The translations under genes were made by a program, and so were the position numbers. The notes beneath the pieces are model-generated. The model was not told the origin of the DNA. It made no database searches and saw only the letters and a program-made list of their open reading frames with translations. 64,000 bases of DNA, taken from NCBI GenBank assembly GCA_907163375.1, contig CAJQUW010007998.1:62001-126000 (forward strand), written 5' to 3'. Positions within the stretch are counted from its first letter, which is position 1. Each line of letters begins with the position of its first letter. This document shows positions 12,534-24,400 of this stretch, in pieces. This stretch comes from Prostheceraeus crozeri. Its lineage: Eukaryota > Platyhelminthes > Polycladida > Euryleptidae.

Positions 12534-14640
12534 ACGAAAATCAAATAGTGTTTAAAATCGAGGTGAATGAAAGTTATCACACATAGTACTTGCAGAACAT
12601 GATAAAATTCAGACAAAAATACGACCGGTCGAATTCTGTGATTACTACAAAGAATATCAAGAATTGACTGTAGATGAGTAGGTTTAAGAATCACATGAAA
12701 AACAAATGTCAAAAGTGCAATCAGACTATCCACAATAACTGTAGAATTGTGTACTGTGAACTAAACTAGTGGACCTCTGAATTGTCAAACCTCGCAAATG
12801 ATTTGAAAATTACAAGTACAAGTGTGAAAAAGCTGAGAAACATCAAAATTCAGTTGTCCTGAATGAATGATCAAGAAGGATATGCACATTGATTCCAAAT
12901 TATCTCACAAATTAAGGCGTTGCTATCTGTGACCTGGTGTGCTACTGTTCTAAGTAACTTCGAATGTTATTGCAAAGAAGAAAGGTGGCTTGCAGATACC
13001 AAAGAATTTCAAATGACTAGAAAAAGGAGAAAAAATGACGACTAAATTATGTCATTATTAAAAGTCATATTGCGCAGTATTTATATGACAACGGAAATCC
13101 TAATCATCTATGCGATGTCTGTAGCACAATTGCTGTGATATGATTCACATAGGCACCTGCAAGTCGTCGAGATTTTATTGGAGATTCGATTCGACATTGT
13201 GATTCGGAACAGTTTTGAATCTGCTCGCTTCTACTGACATGCCTTACTCTCGTTCGACACGATTTGAACTTGACTTCGTATTAAGCGCGGGATGCTAGAT
13301 TCTCATTGAAAGCAGTTGACCATGTCAGCTAGAAAGCAAATGTGTCCTGGTAGCAAGCCTAGAATCCTGAAAATTTTCAAATAAAATCCGTGATCGTGAA
13401 CCCGAACGTCCATCCATCTTCATCCATCTCTAATCCTGGGCTAATCCAACCTTATGCACTGAACAAGTTTACCTTATATTCCTCAGAGTCTTTTGTAATA
13501 TTTCATTTGCATGACCTTGTGTGCAAACCTGATAAAGTCTCTTACAATCCACTGACCTGGATATCTCAGTAGAGGTATAGCATATTCAGCTTGGATATAG
13601 ATGTAAGGCGAAAACACTTGGGGAAGGAAGAAATGGCGGTAATTAAGCAACAAGCGCTGTTTGTTTTTCCGAGGAGCAATTGCAATCCACCTTAGAATAT
13701 CCGTCTGGAAAAAATAAATGGCGGGAAAACGTGTAGTGCAACACTGGCAGCAATCTAAGGTAATTGCAATTGAAATGTAATTGTAGATACACCGAGAAAT
13801 TTGCAATTGTAATCAACCCGTTGATGAAGATGTTATTAGTGATTGTAATCAACTACATTTTTAAGTAAGCAATTTGGAGTTGTAATCAATTATATTTCAT
13901 TAGCAATTGACACAAGTCTGACAACAACATATATTATTTAGTAGTCTAATATAACTGTGAAGTTGGCCTTAATCGATTGGATCAGTATGGTAGGCACAAG
14001 CAGCGCATTATTCAGTTGCTGTAAAAATTTTAAAATTGCTTTCACAGAATTGATGTAGAAATGATGAAATCTGAGGATTTCTGCTTGTGAAAATGAGAGC
14101 TTCACCCGAGTCATTCGATTCGCAAATCATGAATCTCAATTTCCCAATTCGCAGGCCCCGAGATTCATTGAGTCATATTTAAAGAAATTGTGCTCATGTT
14201 GAAAATCGGTTCATTTCGTTTTAAGTCACCATGCAAACAAAATGCTTGCAAAATGAGGCAAAATTCAGACATTCCAAAATGTGATTCTTAGAGCAAGACA
14301 TAATCTTGTCCTTCCATTGGACAAGCCTGAAAATGCGTTAGAACTAAACGTCACAAATGCGTATGTCGCGTGGCTTGGTTTTAAGATGACCTCAGTAAAA
14401 ATGCGTAGGAAGCCGAACTGCTCCCCCCTGTGTGCGTGTAGACACCATTTACATGGAAAATCTACAGTGGACTTCATTCATCGACCATGGAGTACAGTAG
14501 GTGTCGAGAGATGAATGTCAAATCAACTTTGGATGAACAAATATGCATTCACCTCGACCCACTCAGTTCAGGGAATACATAGCTTCGATACTCGTAGACC
14601 TCCTGAAATCAGTGGAATGATGTTGAAAGATGTGTCGCAG
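12534..14640. other. No gene seen; CAATTG-rich patch
   Basis: 13,670-13,915 is rich in TTGCAATTG/TGTAATCAA words of unknown origin. ORF 13,483-13,806 (minus, 107 codons) has no recognisable domain and is taken as chance. Confidence 0.4.
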
Positions 14641-14641
14641 A

Positions 14642-15167
14642 CCTATAATTAGACAGGTCGTCTCTTCTTCTGTTTGACTAGAGAGGAAAAATTAGAACAT
14701 GTAACGTTAATGAAATGACACAATCTGCTGACATAACACCACATAACAATCGAACAATAAACAGTCAGTTCAACATTAAACACGCCAAATTGTGCGAAGT
14801 TTCTGTGATTGTTATCAACCGGATCACACAGGAAAGAGACACAGACAATGTCAAGTTCTACACAGAAGTTTGTGAGCGTTTCTTCGTGCGCCTGCTAACT
14901 TTTTTTAATAATGATTGGAGGGAGTAATATCATCGACAAAACTTTTGCACAATGATTTGAATTCCTCGAATCTGTAGGAATCGTGGCGATCGGAACATTT
15001 TGAAGAAATTCAGAGCAATCTGCAAACAACGCATGACTATTTTTTTTACCTCTGCAAAGTATTAAAAATTTCTTGTTGCCCACTCAGTAATTTCCTGCAT
15101 GCGCCATCGTTTTTTAATCAGTTTGCATTTCTAGCAAAGTGATGCGCTTAAACAATCTAATTCTGTG
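14642..15167 (+). mobile_element. Family C copy 2
   Basis: Starts in decayed sequence running into AATTAGACAGGTCGTCTC and ends AAACAATCTAATTCTGTG at 15,167. The body is close to the 3.3 kb copy and to the inverted copy at 32.4 kb. The left terminal bases and left target site are too decayed to read. The similar antisense ORFs in this copy and the 32.4 kb copy (starting MGNKKFLILCRGKKNSH) are a by-product of repeat similarity. Confidence 0.75.
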
Positions 15168-17432
15168 GTTTTGAGTATTGTTCGAATTCATCTCTTTATT
15201 TACTTATTGCAAGACTTCGACTAGAACGCTACCAACAACGGAGCATCACCTTAAATAGAACGTCGCCACTCACATACCTGTATGCATGTATGTAAATATA
15301 TTTTGTAACATAGAATTATGCAAGTACATAGTTTTTAGCTTGCTAAAAAATTTGATTGCATGGCTTACACTTTGACAAACATGCAATCTAATTATTGCAA
15401 TTGCTTATTTTTTGTGTACTACCACGAATATCTTCATGTTTCAACGAATAATTGACATAGTGTGATGTATTTTTCGACTTTCTTTCCTTCTCTATTGGTG
15501 ATTGACCTGACAGCACAATTGCTGTACGCGACTTTTGTATTTGTAATTCATCATATGACAATTTTTTCCTGTATAAGTAGGCCGGGAAAGCACAAGGCAT
15601 AAGTCAACATAAAAAAAATGTGATGAAACTCCTCTGTAATGCATGATTTATTGTAAATAATTCCACGACATTTGTTCATTGGTAGAAAAAAGATATTTTG
15701 ACAAATAATAGCTTAATAAGAACACAAACAGATTTTGATTTAATTTCTATCTTAAAGTAGACCGAGTCAGTGCTACCTGTGACACAAAGTCACCTAAATG
15801 GGGGGGGGGCTAAAAATGAGACATCTATTGCGCTCTATTGCAAGTTCAGAAAAGTTTGTTTGACACCCCTGCCGAAGGCTACGTCAAAAAATTTGGGCTC
15901 TCTTATTCAATTTTTCTTTTTACATCTATCTTGAATAAAACGGTCGAAGAAAATTGCGGATATTTTCTTTCACTAAATTATTGTTTTAATGAATGTTTTA
16001 ACTGACTTATTCGGAACACTTATGTCGTGTTTCTTTCTCGTTAGACACAGACAGTTGGATTTCATGTTCGTGTTCGTGTCGTGGTAAGGGACTGCTCCAT
16101 GGGCACTGCAGCCGTGTTCGTTCTTTGACTGAAAAACTTCGTGTCGTGTTGAAAGTAGATTTCCGACGACTGCAGATGTTTGGTTCCAAATATGCTGCAA
16201 GCAAGGCCCATATATAGTACCTCATTTATTTCATCACCTGCTATTCACTATTTGTGGCTATTTCATGGATTGTTTGTTAACTCATCTAATTCGGTAAGTC
16301 AATTGATAATTCGAATTTCAAAGCATTTTAAGGAATAACAATGCTTCGCATTTTTCAACAGTTTCAAAGAACCATCTGTGTGTCAAGCAAATTGAGTATT
16401 GGCAAATTTTCAGAAATAATAGACTTGGTAGACCAATCAATGAAATGGAAAGCTGTCGTAGACTATCGGATGATTTTCTTCAATTCACTAGATCATTTTG
16501 TAATCTGTAGGCCTAATTAATGGCGGAAAATCTATACACTCTTCCCATATTTGCATGTGGATGAGACACAACGTTAATGAGTTGGTGGAAAATCCCAACT
16601 TGTTGAACAAGTAATGTTTCTGACATCCTTTTCACGAGTCAATTGATGTCAGCATTTCTTATTGTCTTCATTTTCTAGTGTCTCTTTGTAAAATGTCTCT
16701 AGCGTAATAGGCAGCGATTGTTGCTGTAACTAAATTGCGTTCGTCTTGTCCCAAACTCCGTTGCTTTATTATTAAATTAATAATCATCAGCACTTATGTA
16801 ATGATTTTATAAAGTACAGTGAAGTAAAATCGACTTTTATAGCTGATATGCCATGAATACAGTACAGGTGGATATAATGATTCAGACGAAACTTGAGGAA
16901 AATCATTAGTTACATTAACCTTTATTATATCAATTTCAGGTGCAGTGAAATTATCAATTTGACATAATGATCACGATGGAAAGCATTGTAAGGAAACTGT
17001 CGTTTGTGAAACATCATGGCGTCAATGATGCACAAAGCCAGAAAAATATGTCGACACGAACCCATTCTGCCAAAGTTAGATAATAATGTAATAGGAAATA
17101 TAAATATATGACATATATGCATGCAATAGATATATTAGGCTACATATATTTATAAATATACTTTATTATTGCATAAACATGTTTTTCCTCCTTCAATTCT
17201 AACGCATGCGAGTTCGAGAGAAATTATGCAATTTAAAAGACCATAGATAGCGGAACCAATTCCAATCAAACGTCATCTGAGCTTCAGTGCAAAGGAACAT
17301 AAGTTCGTGCTACGGCATTCAAGTTCAAGATGAGGCAACCAATTTCAATATAGAATCAAATTTCTATGGAATGATTGATAATTGAGCTTGCTTTCCTATT
17401 CACTAACTAACATGCGCTAGCACGAAATTGCA
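15168..17432. other. Nothing recognised; G10 run at 15,800-15,809
   Basis: AT-rich with small ORFs lacking motifs. The G homopolymer is the only notable simple sequence. Confidence 0.4.
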
Positions 17433-17435
17433 TAA

Positions 17436-17627
17436 AGCCTCAGCCATACTGTGAGCTTCTCCCAGCGTTTCTGAGCAAAGCGTTTTGCAAAAAATGTAAA
17501 GTCATCATTGCAGCAGTTATAGACTGCCTCACAGTGAGCAAAGCAAAGCAGAGTGATTAATAGCTTACGGACATACGTTGTTGCTCGAGACGCACATGTT
17601 TGCTTTGCTTTCAGTGTGACTGGGGTC
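17436..17627. repeat. Possible Harbinger-type MITE, ~190 bp
   Basis: AGCCTCAGCCATACTGTGAGC at the left and its inverted counterpart at the right match at 14 of 21 positions, with TAA on each side (17,433-17,435 and 17,628-17,630). TAA duplications are typical of PIF/Harbinger. AGCAAAGCAAAG and its inverse also occur inside. Old and weakly supported. Confidence 0.35.
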
Positions 17628-17630
17628 TAA

Positions 17631-18028
17631 TTCATCATAACCATGTGCGATCTAACATAGAAATCTACGACGTCTCTTTGAAGCAGACTGACTTTGAAAT
17701 TGCATTCCTTATCTTCAAGATAAATGACATAGAAATGAATTTGTGGGGGACAACAGGCGTCATATCATATTTGATTTGAAAGATCTTACAAAGCACAAAT
17801 ACTACAGGCCTACGAGCAGACCTCGTATCAGCAGACCTGTGTAGAATCTGCTCCGGAATTTTGCTTCATGCATAAGCGTATCAGATTTTTTTATCCTCTT
17901 TCTTCTTGAATTGGAAATATCCATCTTGACTATTTACTTTTGATTTGCATTTGACTTTCATTCGAATGCACTTCTAAAGGCATTCATGTCAAATGATCAC
18001 TGACAGAACGTGCAAGCTTGAAAATGGA
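17631..18028. other. Nothing recognised
   Basis: Plain sequence between the possible MITE and the mariner. Confidence 0.4.
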
Positions 18029-18030
18029 TA

Positions 18031-18235
18031 AACCATAAGTTTTGTCCGGTAATTGCACGCAGCTATCTTCTAATGCATTTAATGTATTGCTTTGAAATTT
18101 TGTATGACTATAGAATACTTATTTTGCTAACTTATACTGGAAAATTAATTTACTAAGCCTAAACCGTATGTGAAAACAATTACTTTTTAGAAAAAAACGT
18201 TTTTTATCTCTTTTTTAAATACACGACAAACTCAA
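18031..18235 (+). repeat. Left TIR of mariner
   Basis: 205 bp, inverted match to 19,613-19,816. The inner limit is ACACGACAAACTCAA. A T6 versus T5 difference accounts for the one-base length difference. Confidence 0.92.
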
Positions 18236-18504
18236 TTTATACTCTCGCAGCGCGCCTGCCACCGCTGGTGAAGGCAAACGCCGACCATGGATTTCCCAAT
18301 AACCTATTATCTTATTTGTTAGTGACCTATTGTCCTTATGCATGGCATTAGTCGATGCATGGCCAATCGCTGATCGGCGTTAGTCCTCGTCACGCGCTTG
18401 TGGTTTGTGTGATTGATTGTTTGCAGTGAGCGGCAGATCAGATATGCTACGTCGTGAGTATAAAGTAACTCGTCATTCTCTTAGTGTCGCACTTCAGTTT
18501 GTAA

Positions 18505-19554
18505 ATGGATTTCACACGAGAAGACATTCGCAAGTTAATTTATTATAATTGTACACGTTGATTGGTACCTGCAAAGATTGCAGATGAAATAAACTCAACA
18601 CTGGGGCAGGACACAACAAATGAGCGCACTTGTCGGCGATGGGTTGCAAAATTTAAGGAAGAAAACTTTAATGTTGAAGACCAAGATCGATGTGGAAGGC
18701 CATCTTATGATATTGACGACCAAATTCGAACCCTTTTGGTTGAACACAACACCACTCGGGAGATCAGCCTTGAGATTGGAGTTTCCCAGCAGACAATTAG
18801 AAACCATCTGCTTGGCATGGGTATGCGTTACCTGTGCAACCGATGGGTTCCACACAAGTTGTCCGAGGAACAAATGGCCAACCAGAGGATTTGCAACGAA
18901 TAGCTGTCTAAGCATGCGGCTAATGACTTCCTCGGTCAGCTCATTACAATGGACGAAATCTGGATTTATTGGGACAATGACGGAACAACCTACCACCATC
19001 GTTCGTGGAGGCGAAGGTGATGTCCCTGATGTGGAAGTTCGTCGTACACTCTCTCCCAGGAAACATCTCAAGTCCGTTTTCTGGGACTGTAAGGGAGTAA
19101 TACTGATGGACATTCCTCCGCGAGGTGCAACAATCACTGCCGACATTTATTGTGAGCAGTTGTCGCGTTTGGTAGCGGAAGTTCAGCAGAAACGACGCCG
19201 ACTTTGTGATGGAGGATTTCACCAGATACATTACCTACATGATAATGCTCGACCCCAAACTGCAGCTAAATCTGTTCAAAAACTCGCTGATATTGGTTTT
19301 ACCGTCCTACCACATCCGCCTTACTCCCCAGACCTTGCGCCCTCGGACTTTTACCTATTTTCACCATTGAAATCTTGCATTCGCGGGAAAAGTTTCAACG
19401 GAGCTGAGGATATCCAAGTGGTTCTGGACCAATGGATGCAGAACAAGCCACGCAGCTTCTTCGCTGATGGGATTAGAATATTGCCTGATCGATGGCGCCG
19501 ATGTGTGCTCCATCATGGTAGTTACTTCGAACACCTCTCGGAAACGGATGATTG
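18505..19554 (+). pseudogene. Mariner transposase, DD34D, broken
   Basis: About 350 codons from ATG at 18,505, the usual mariner length (~345). Visible in order: MDFTREDIRKLIYY start; helix-turn-helix around GVSQQTIRNHL; the mariner motif WVPHKLSEEQ; first Asp in TMDEIW (~18,950); second in HDNARPQ; third in YSPDLAPSDFYLF, 34 residues later. In-frame stops lie at 18,559-18,561 (TGA) and 18,901-18,903 (TAG). Between about 19,003 and 19,030 the reading shifts from frame 1 to frame 2, where it stays open to the end. All three catalytic Asp codons survive, but no full protein can be made. The start is chosen because it opens the mariner N-terminal pattern and sits well inside the left TIR. Confidence 0.9.
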
Positions 19555-19612
19555 ACATTTACACTCCTAGTTTTGTGTATTATATCGACTTTCCAGAAAA
19601 AACTATTTTACG

Positions 19613-19816
19613 TTGAGTTTGTCGTGTATTTAAAAAGAGATAAAAAACGTTTTTTTCTAAAAAGTAATTGTTTTCACATACGGTTTAGGCTTAGTAAATT
19701 AATTTTCCAGTATAAGTTAGCAAAATAAGTATTCTATAGTCATACAAAATTTCAAAGCAATACATTAAATACATTAGAAGATAGCTGCGTGCAATTACCG
19801 GACAAAACTTATGGTT
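19613..19816 (-). repeat. Right TIR of mariner
   Basis: 204 bp, inverted match to the left TIR. It starts 58 bases after the end of the transposase frame. Confidence 0.92.
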
Positions 19817-20031
19817 TATCCTATGTCGTGCGCAGTTGTGGGAAGTCATTATAAATTATGCTTTCGAAATCGCATTACATTCAGAAAATTACATGTGCAA
19901 ACTTCGTGTATTTGACGTGTTTAGCGCTCACACTGCACGTTGTCATTCGTAGAACACATGATTACGTGTAACAACACAAATAACTATATATATATATCTT
20001 GTTCTACCTCAGAACACGGCGAAAACCGTAT

Positions 20032-20302
20032 GCTATAGGTTTTCTCACTCGTGTATCCACATAAGAAATCATCAGTCAATGTAGCACGAGCAATTGTCAA
20101 TCTTGGTCAAGCAGTTGTCCGATTATTTCAATCAATTGTCTAGTTAGAGCAGTCACTTGTCCATGAATGTAAAGGCCAGTTATTCAAGGACAACTGAATG
20201 CTCTAACTAGACAATTGATAGAAATAATTGCTGCTTGACCAATATTGACAATCAATCGTGTCATTTCCTTACTTGGATGCATGGATGGTAAAACCTATAT
20301 CG
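20032..20302. repeat. Hairpin element with interrupted ~110 bp arms
   Basis: The core arms CAATTGTCAATCTTGGTCAAGC... (from 20,085) and their inverse (to 20,260) pair over about 78 bases. An outer pair (CTATAGGTTTT / AAAACCTATA, GTATCCACATAAG / inverse) extends the palindrome to 20,032-20,302 with a small one-sided gap. Looks like an old foldback or MITE element; no family is assigned. Confidence 0.6.
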
Positions 20303-20660
20303 TCACAATAAGACAATTTGATGAGACTTGGTAGCATTTGTGAGATTTGGTAGAGACTTGTTATTATACAGCCATAATTTGTAACTGGCTGTATAAGATA
20401 TCTTGATGAAACAATAATATGCCACTTTTATGAAGCGTAAGTCTGGTGACATTGTGACATACATGAAAGGTAAGTCAGCTTAAGACATTCGAAAAATTTG
20501 AGCACAGAACGCGTTTTCTAATTTTATGAGACCATAAAATACTCTGTGTATTACTTACGCTGTCCAAGGTTTATGAGTAGTAATGTATGAACGCTATCCA
20601 TCAAACGGAAAAATAATTGGAAAGTCATTATTGCCGATTAAAGCCTCGAAATGTCTCCTA

Positions 20661-20717
<57 letters not shown>

Positions 20718-21100
20718 GAAGGGAAAAAAATATATGTACAGATAGAAGGAAAATATTAAATTCAGCATAAAAATCTCATTGTTGATATTTTTATTTTCAT
20801 TTTAACTGAATAAAAATGTGGTTTTTTGACGGGCCAAGAGAAACGATCTATTAATATTCAAAAATATTTTCGCCTAAACCTGGATATCTCAGTCAGTGCA
20901 TAATTCATGGAAAAGTGGCATGTTGAAGTTCAGGAAAAAATATAAAAGGAATTTTGAATTTCACGAATATGTAGAATTTCTATGAGACTGATGATAGTAT
21001 AATTAATTAGACTTATAATTAGCACTATAAACTATTTTCACTCAGCATTTTTTCTATGTCACACTATCTGCAGCATAGTTTCATATTCCACTATTTCAAT
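20303..21100. other. No gene; contains (TA)n microsatellite
   Basis: Apart from the TA repeat at 20,664-20,712, nothing is recognised. Confidence 0.45.
20664..20712. repeat. (TA)n microsatellite, ~49 bp
   Basis: Uninterrupted alternating AT run. Confidence 0.95.
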
Positions 21101-21360
21101 CATAGAAATTAATAGCAGTTAAAACTCTAGAATGAAAGCAACGCTTCTTGCAATACGCAATAGTGACACAAAAACTATACGCATCATCACTTAGATACAC
21201 CTACCTCTCAACGTTTGTATCATTGGACTAGACTTAGTCACACGTGTAAATCTAAACACTTAATTGGCCATTCATTCCCCAACTTAGTTCCCACCGATGT
21301 GCCGCGACCTTGAGCCATTTTCCATTCTAGTCGACTTCAGATAAACCATCTATTTCTATG
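21101..21360 (+). mobile_element. Family D MITE, copy 1 (260 bp)
   Basis: Ends CATAGAAAT ... ATCTATTTCTATG and aligns end to end with the clean copy at 32,910-33,165. Flanks TTTCAAT and TTTAAAT are similar but do not form a neat 8 bp duplication. Non-coding. Confidence 0.75.
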
Positions 21361-22034
21361 TTTAAATGGAATAGCAAGAAATTGTTTTCAAATGAATGTG
21401 TGGAAATATTCATCACCAAGTTATCTAGATAACAGGCACAATAGAATTTGGTTAACTCTCTCATTTGACAAATGTTCAAGTCAATATTAGACTAAGTATT
21501 CGAATAAAGGTTGCACACAATGTACCAGTTATATCATATTCTAGAAATTTGAAAAATTTCAAAGTATCATTTTATAATCTTGCCAGACCTGATGGCCGAC
21601 TCCAACCATCAACAAAACTCGTTTAATCTTCAGGTAAGAATGCTCAGCAGACGGATCGTCTCATTTTAGTCTGTTTGCTTCCATTAGAGGTACTCTCGAC
21701 TGAGAGACAAATATTCCCCGTTCATTATAGATTCAAATGTGATAGTCGGTGAAGCAGCTGACTCGATCTCAAGGCATGTCATTTATTAGAGCATTGAAGC
21801 GAATAACATTAGTGATTAAAAAAGTTATCTTCTACTAATCCGAGCTCAATTTGACCTCAATCCATGTATTTTGGAGCACTTCTTAAACGTTTCATCCGCA
21901 AGAAAGTATTTTTAACAAATTCTATCTGCTAATTCAAGGTAACAGCCAAATCCTTTCCTCGAGCTGCATGTAAGTATTTGAAGAATAGCAGTAAGAGGAC
22001 CTAAACTTGTAATTATCATTTTGCGTCTTTAGTA
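21361..22034. other. Nothing recognised
   Basis: AT-rich; no motif or repeat partner found. Confidence 0.4.
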
Positions 22035-22659
22035 TACAGGGTGCAGCAAAAAGATCTCCCCGACTTGCCATATTTATGAATCGATAACGAAGACAGACGT
22101 ATGGATTCTCTTTGTTCCAAAAGTAATTCATATTACACCAATGTGATGTTTTTTGAGCGGAATGCATCATCTCTAGTTTAAAGATCTCACCGATTTGTTT
22201 CGAAAATGAAAAGAAGACGAATACGAAAACATGAAAGATATTTTAATTCCAGAATAGTGCATGTTATGCTATTATGACTTTGGGACGGAGAAAATGCTTG
22301 AGCATTTCACAGTAACGATCGGACATAATCGTCACCATAAGACCGTCCTCTATAAAAAAGGACCCGACAATCCGAAACTTCCTATGGCACACCAATCAGC
22401 AAATTTGCGATTGTGGAGTGGTCGCTGATGAAGTTCTTGAAGATTGCTGTCAGACCAGTATTGAAAGTTCTGTTTATTAACCATCTCCGATGGATGGAAA
22501 CGAGCATCACCGCTACAGGTCAGCGAAGTGGTAGGGGGACCTATCTGAGAATATCTCCACACAAAGATGCTCAGGTTACATAATCTGTTTCACTCATCTC
22601 CAGCACGACCATCATTTGCAGGGATGCAAATTCAGTTCCTGATGTAACACTTCGATCAG

Positions 22660-22850
22660 ACATGCCTAGGGCAGCCGCACGTTTCCGTACAGAACGCGTG
22701 GGAGAGGGCTGTACCGAGCGAATCTCTCACAAGGGCAACACTCTCTACGCCTGTTGCGATCCTTGGTTGGCCGGGACTTTGTCTTTTTTATAGATGAACT
22801 TGTGAGTCTGAAGGTCGAAGACCCAAATGTGACTTGTCTTTCCATCTGGA
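22660..22850. repeat. ~190 bp direct duplication, copy 1
   Basis: Starts ACATGCCTAGGGCAGCC and ends TTCCATCTGGA; a near match to 23,230-23,435 apart from small indels. It covers the transposase helix-turn-helix region. Confidence 0.85.
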
Positions 22851-22866
22851 TATGACTAGCATGACT

Positions 22867-23229
22867 GGTCTAATATTGATAATGAAAAAGGAAAAAGTTT
22901 CAAGTATAACAATATATTGTAATTTACAACAATGAAATACGTTTATCTTCATTGTTGCTTACTTGTTACTCCATTTTCATACAGTCTAACTGAAAAACAG
23001 ATGTTAACGAATCCCGGGATTCTGAATCCTGTAAAAATGCAATAATCCCGGGATCTCCGGGATTGAAACTTTAATGGCAATAATGCGCCGACTAAATCCT
23101 GCTTGGTTGCCAAACAGCATGACCATGCAGATTGCAGACGAATATCTGTCTTTTCAACGTGGTAGTGATCCCATCAATGCTTTGCGCCTGCAAGCAACGG
23201 AAATAATCAGCAGAAATTTCGATACTTCT
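22867..23229. repeat. Family G repeat, copy 1 (inserted in transposase remnant)
   Basis: Matches 29,316-29,698 over ~370 bp, including the palindromic ATCCCGGGAT words and a short open stretch with RRLNPAWLPNS and ADEYLSFQ. It lies between the two direct copies of the 190 bp segment. Function of the open stretch unknown. Confidence 0.8.
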
Positions 23230-23435
23230 ACATGCCTAGGGCAGCCGCATGTTTCCGTGCAGAACGCCTGGGAGAGTGCTGTACCGAGCGCCTGGGAGAG
23301 AGTGCGAAGCTCTCACAAAGGTCAACACTTTCTACGCCTGTTGCGATCCTTGGTTGGCCGAGACTGTCTTTTTTATAGATGAACTTGTGAGTCTGAAGGT
23401 CGAAGACCCAAATGTGACTTGTCCTTCCATCTGGA
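23230..23435. repeat. ~190 bp direct duplication, copy 2
   Basis: Partner of 22,660-22,850. It has a short extra repeat of CGCCTGGGAGAG that is absent from copy 1. Confidence 0.85.
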
Positions 23436-23530
23436 ACAGGAATATGACGGTCGAGATCAAGACGGTCATACTCCTCGACCACAAAAACACGATGTTGTCT
23501 ATTCCACGATATAGTAGTTGATTGCGGTTG

Positions 23531-24398
23531 AGAGTTTTCGGAAGGCGGAGGTGAGGGTCACATCAGTAGTGTATTTGCCAAGGTAGAATATTGTAGCAAT
23601 AAATTAGAGAAACACGGACTGTTTATAAAATATAATTGTATAATGTGAACTACTTTTGGAAAAAAATGGAATTCATACATTTCTCTTTGTTTGCGTTTCA
23701 TAGCTATGGCAAAAATGTTCCCTATGTTGTAGTATTCAGACATTGTTTGATACGCTCATGGCTTCAAAAAAATGCTTCTATGGTGAACGTCATTTTGGAG
23801 AACGGCCCGTGCAGGTACATGTTCAAAGGGAGTGATGACAAATCTGAGAACTATAGCTTGATCAGATACTTCCGTTAATGTAACACAATCCAAAATTTAG
23901 AATTATGTGAACACTTGCTGGTTTGATTTGAGCCCGTTTGATAATAAAGAGGCAAATTAAATCAAATCGAGCTGGTGAATGAATCATGTCATAATTTATG
24001 ATATAATTATAATTAACACATCCTTCTAAATATAGCGACATCTGATTGCAAGGTAATTTGTCTCTCCTGAAAGCATCTCATCAATAATCAGCGTGTTACG
24101 CGTTTTTCTCGATTGAATCATCTTGTTCGCGCATGATTTTTTTCTGTCTTTCACAAGCTCCCAACAAAGTCTACGGAAATCAACAGAATTCATGTTGACA
24201 TTAATTACATTTTTAGTTACAAATAATCCTGCAAGTTATGCAGGAATTAATAATCCAAGACTTTAGCATCTGAATTTCGATATCTTAAGATTATATATCA
24301 TGAAGTCCAGCTACAAAGATTATAGTACATCATACATCGCAAATGTCACTGATCGGAAATACATTAAGAACACACACAAACTATGGGACATAACATTA
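23531..24398. other. Nothing recognised
   Basis: Two overlapping short ORFs near 23,560-23,880 have no domain signature. Confidence 0.4.
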
Positions 24399-24400
24399 TA

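Larger units (their letters stand above)
18031..19816 (+). mobile_element. Mariner element with ~205 bp TIRs, TA target site
   Basis: A structurally complete element of 1,786 bp between TA dinucleotides at 18,029-18,030 and 19,817-19,818. It begins AACCATAAGTTTTGTCCGG and ends with the inverse. The inverted repeats run about 205 bases and differ by one substitution and one indel in my alignment. Mariner TIRs are usually about 30 bp, so these are strikingly long. The transposase gene between them is broken. Ends this intact around a dead gene suggest recent movement by a transposase supplied in trans (inference), or repair of one end from the other. Confidence 0.92.
22037..23530 (-). pseudogene. 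Tc1/mariner-superfamily transposase remnant (minus strand), interrupted
   Basis: The left end, TA followed by CAGGGTGCAGCAAAAAG, is the terminal pattern of a widespread invertebrate IS630-Tc1-mariner-type group. Reading the minus strand from ~23,520: QHRVFVVEEY, LGQPRIAT and RKHAAALGM (N-terminal helix-turn-helix region); then, after an interruption at 22,867-23,229, RKRAAALGMSDRSV again, and ARFHPSEMVNKQNFQYWSD, ELHQRPLH, WCAIGSFG (around the first catalytic acidic residue), then YCEMLKHFLRP. The second and third catalytic residues are not found, so the middle-to-end part is lost. Frames change at least twice, for example after SGPF near 22,350. A distinct lineage from the two DD34D mariners. 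Confidence 0.75.

Noticed and set aside
13483-13806. 107-codon minus-strand ORF
   Set aside because: No domain signature, overlaps ORFs in two other frames, and composition is typical of the background.
16007-16225. ORF with HEHEHE run, possible metal-binding peptide
   Set aside because: The run comes from a short CGTGTT repeat; there is no other support.
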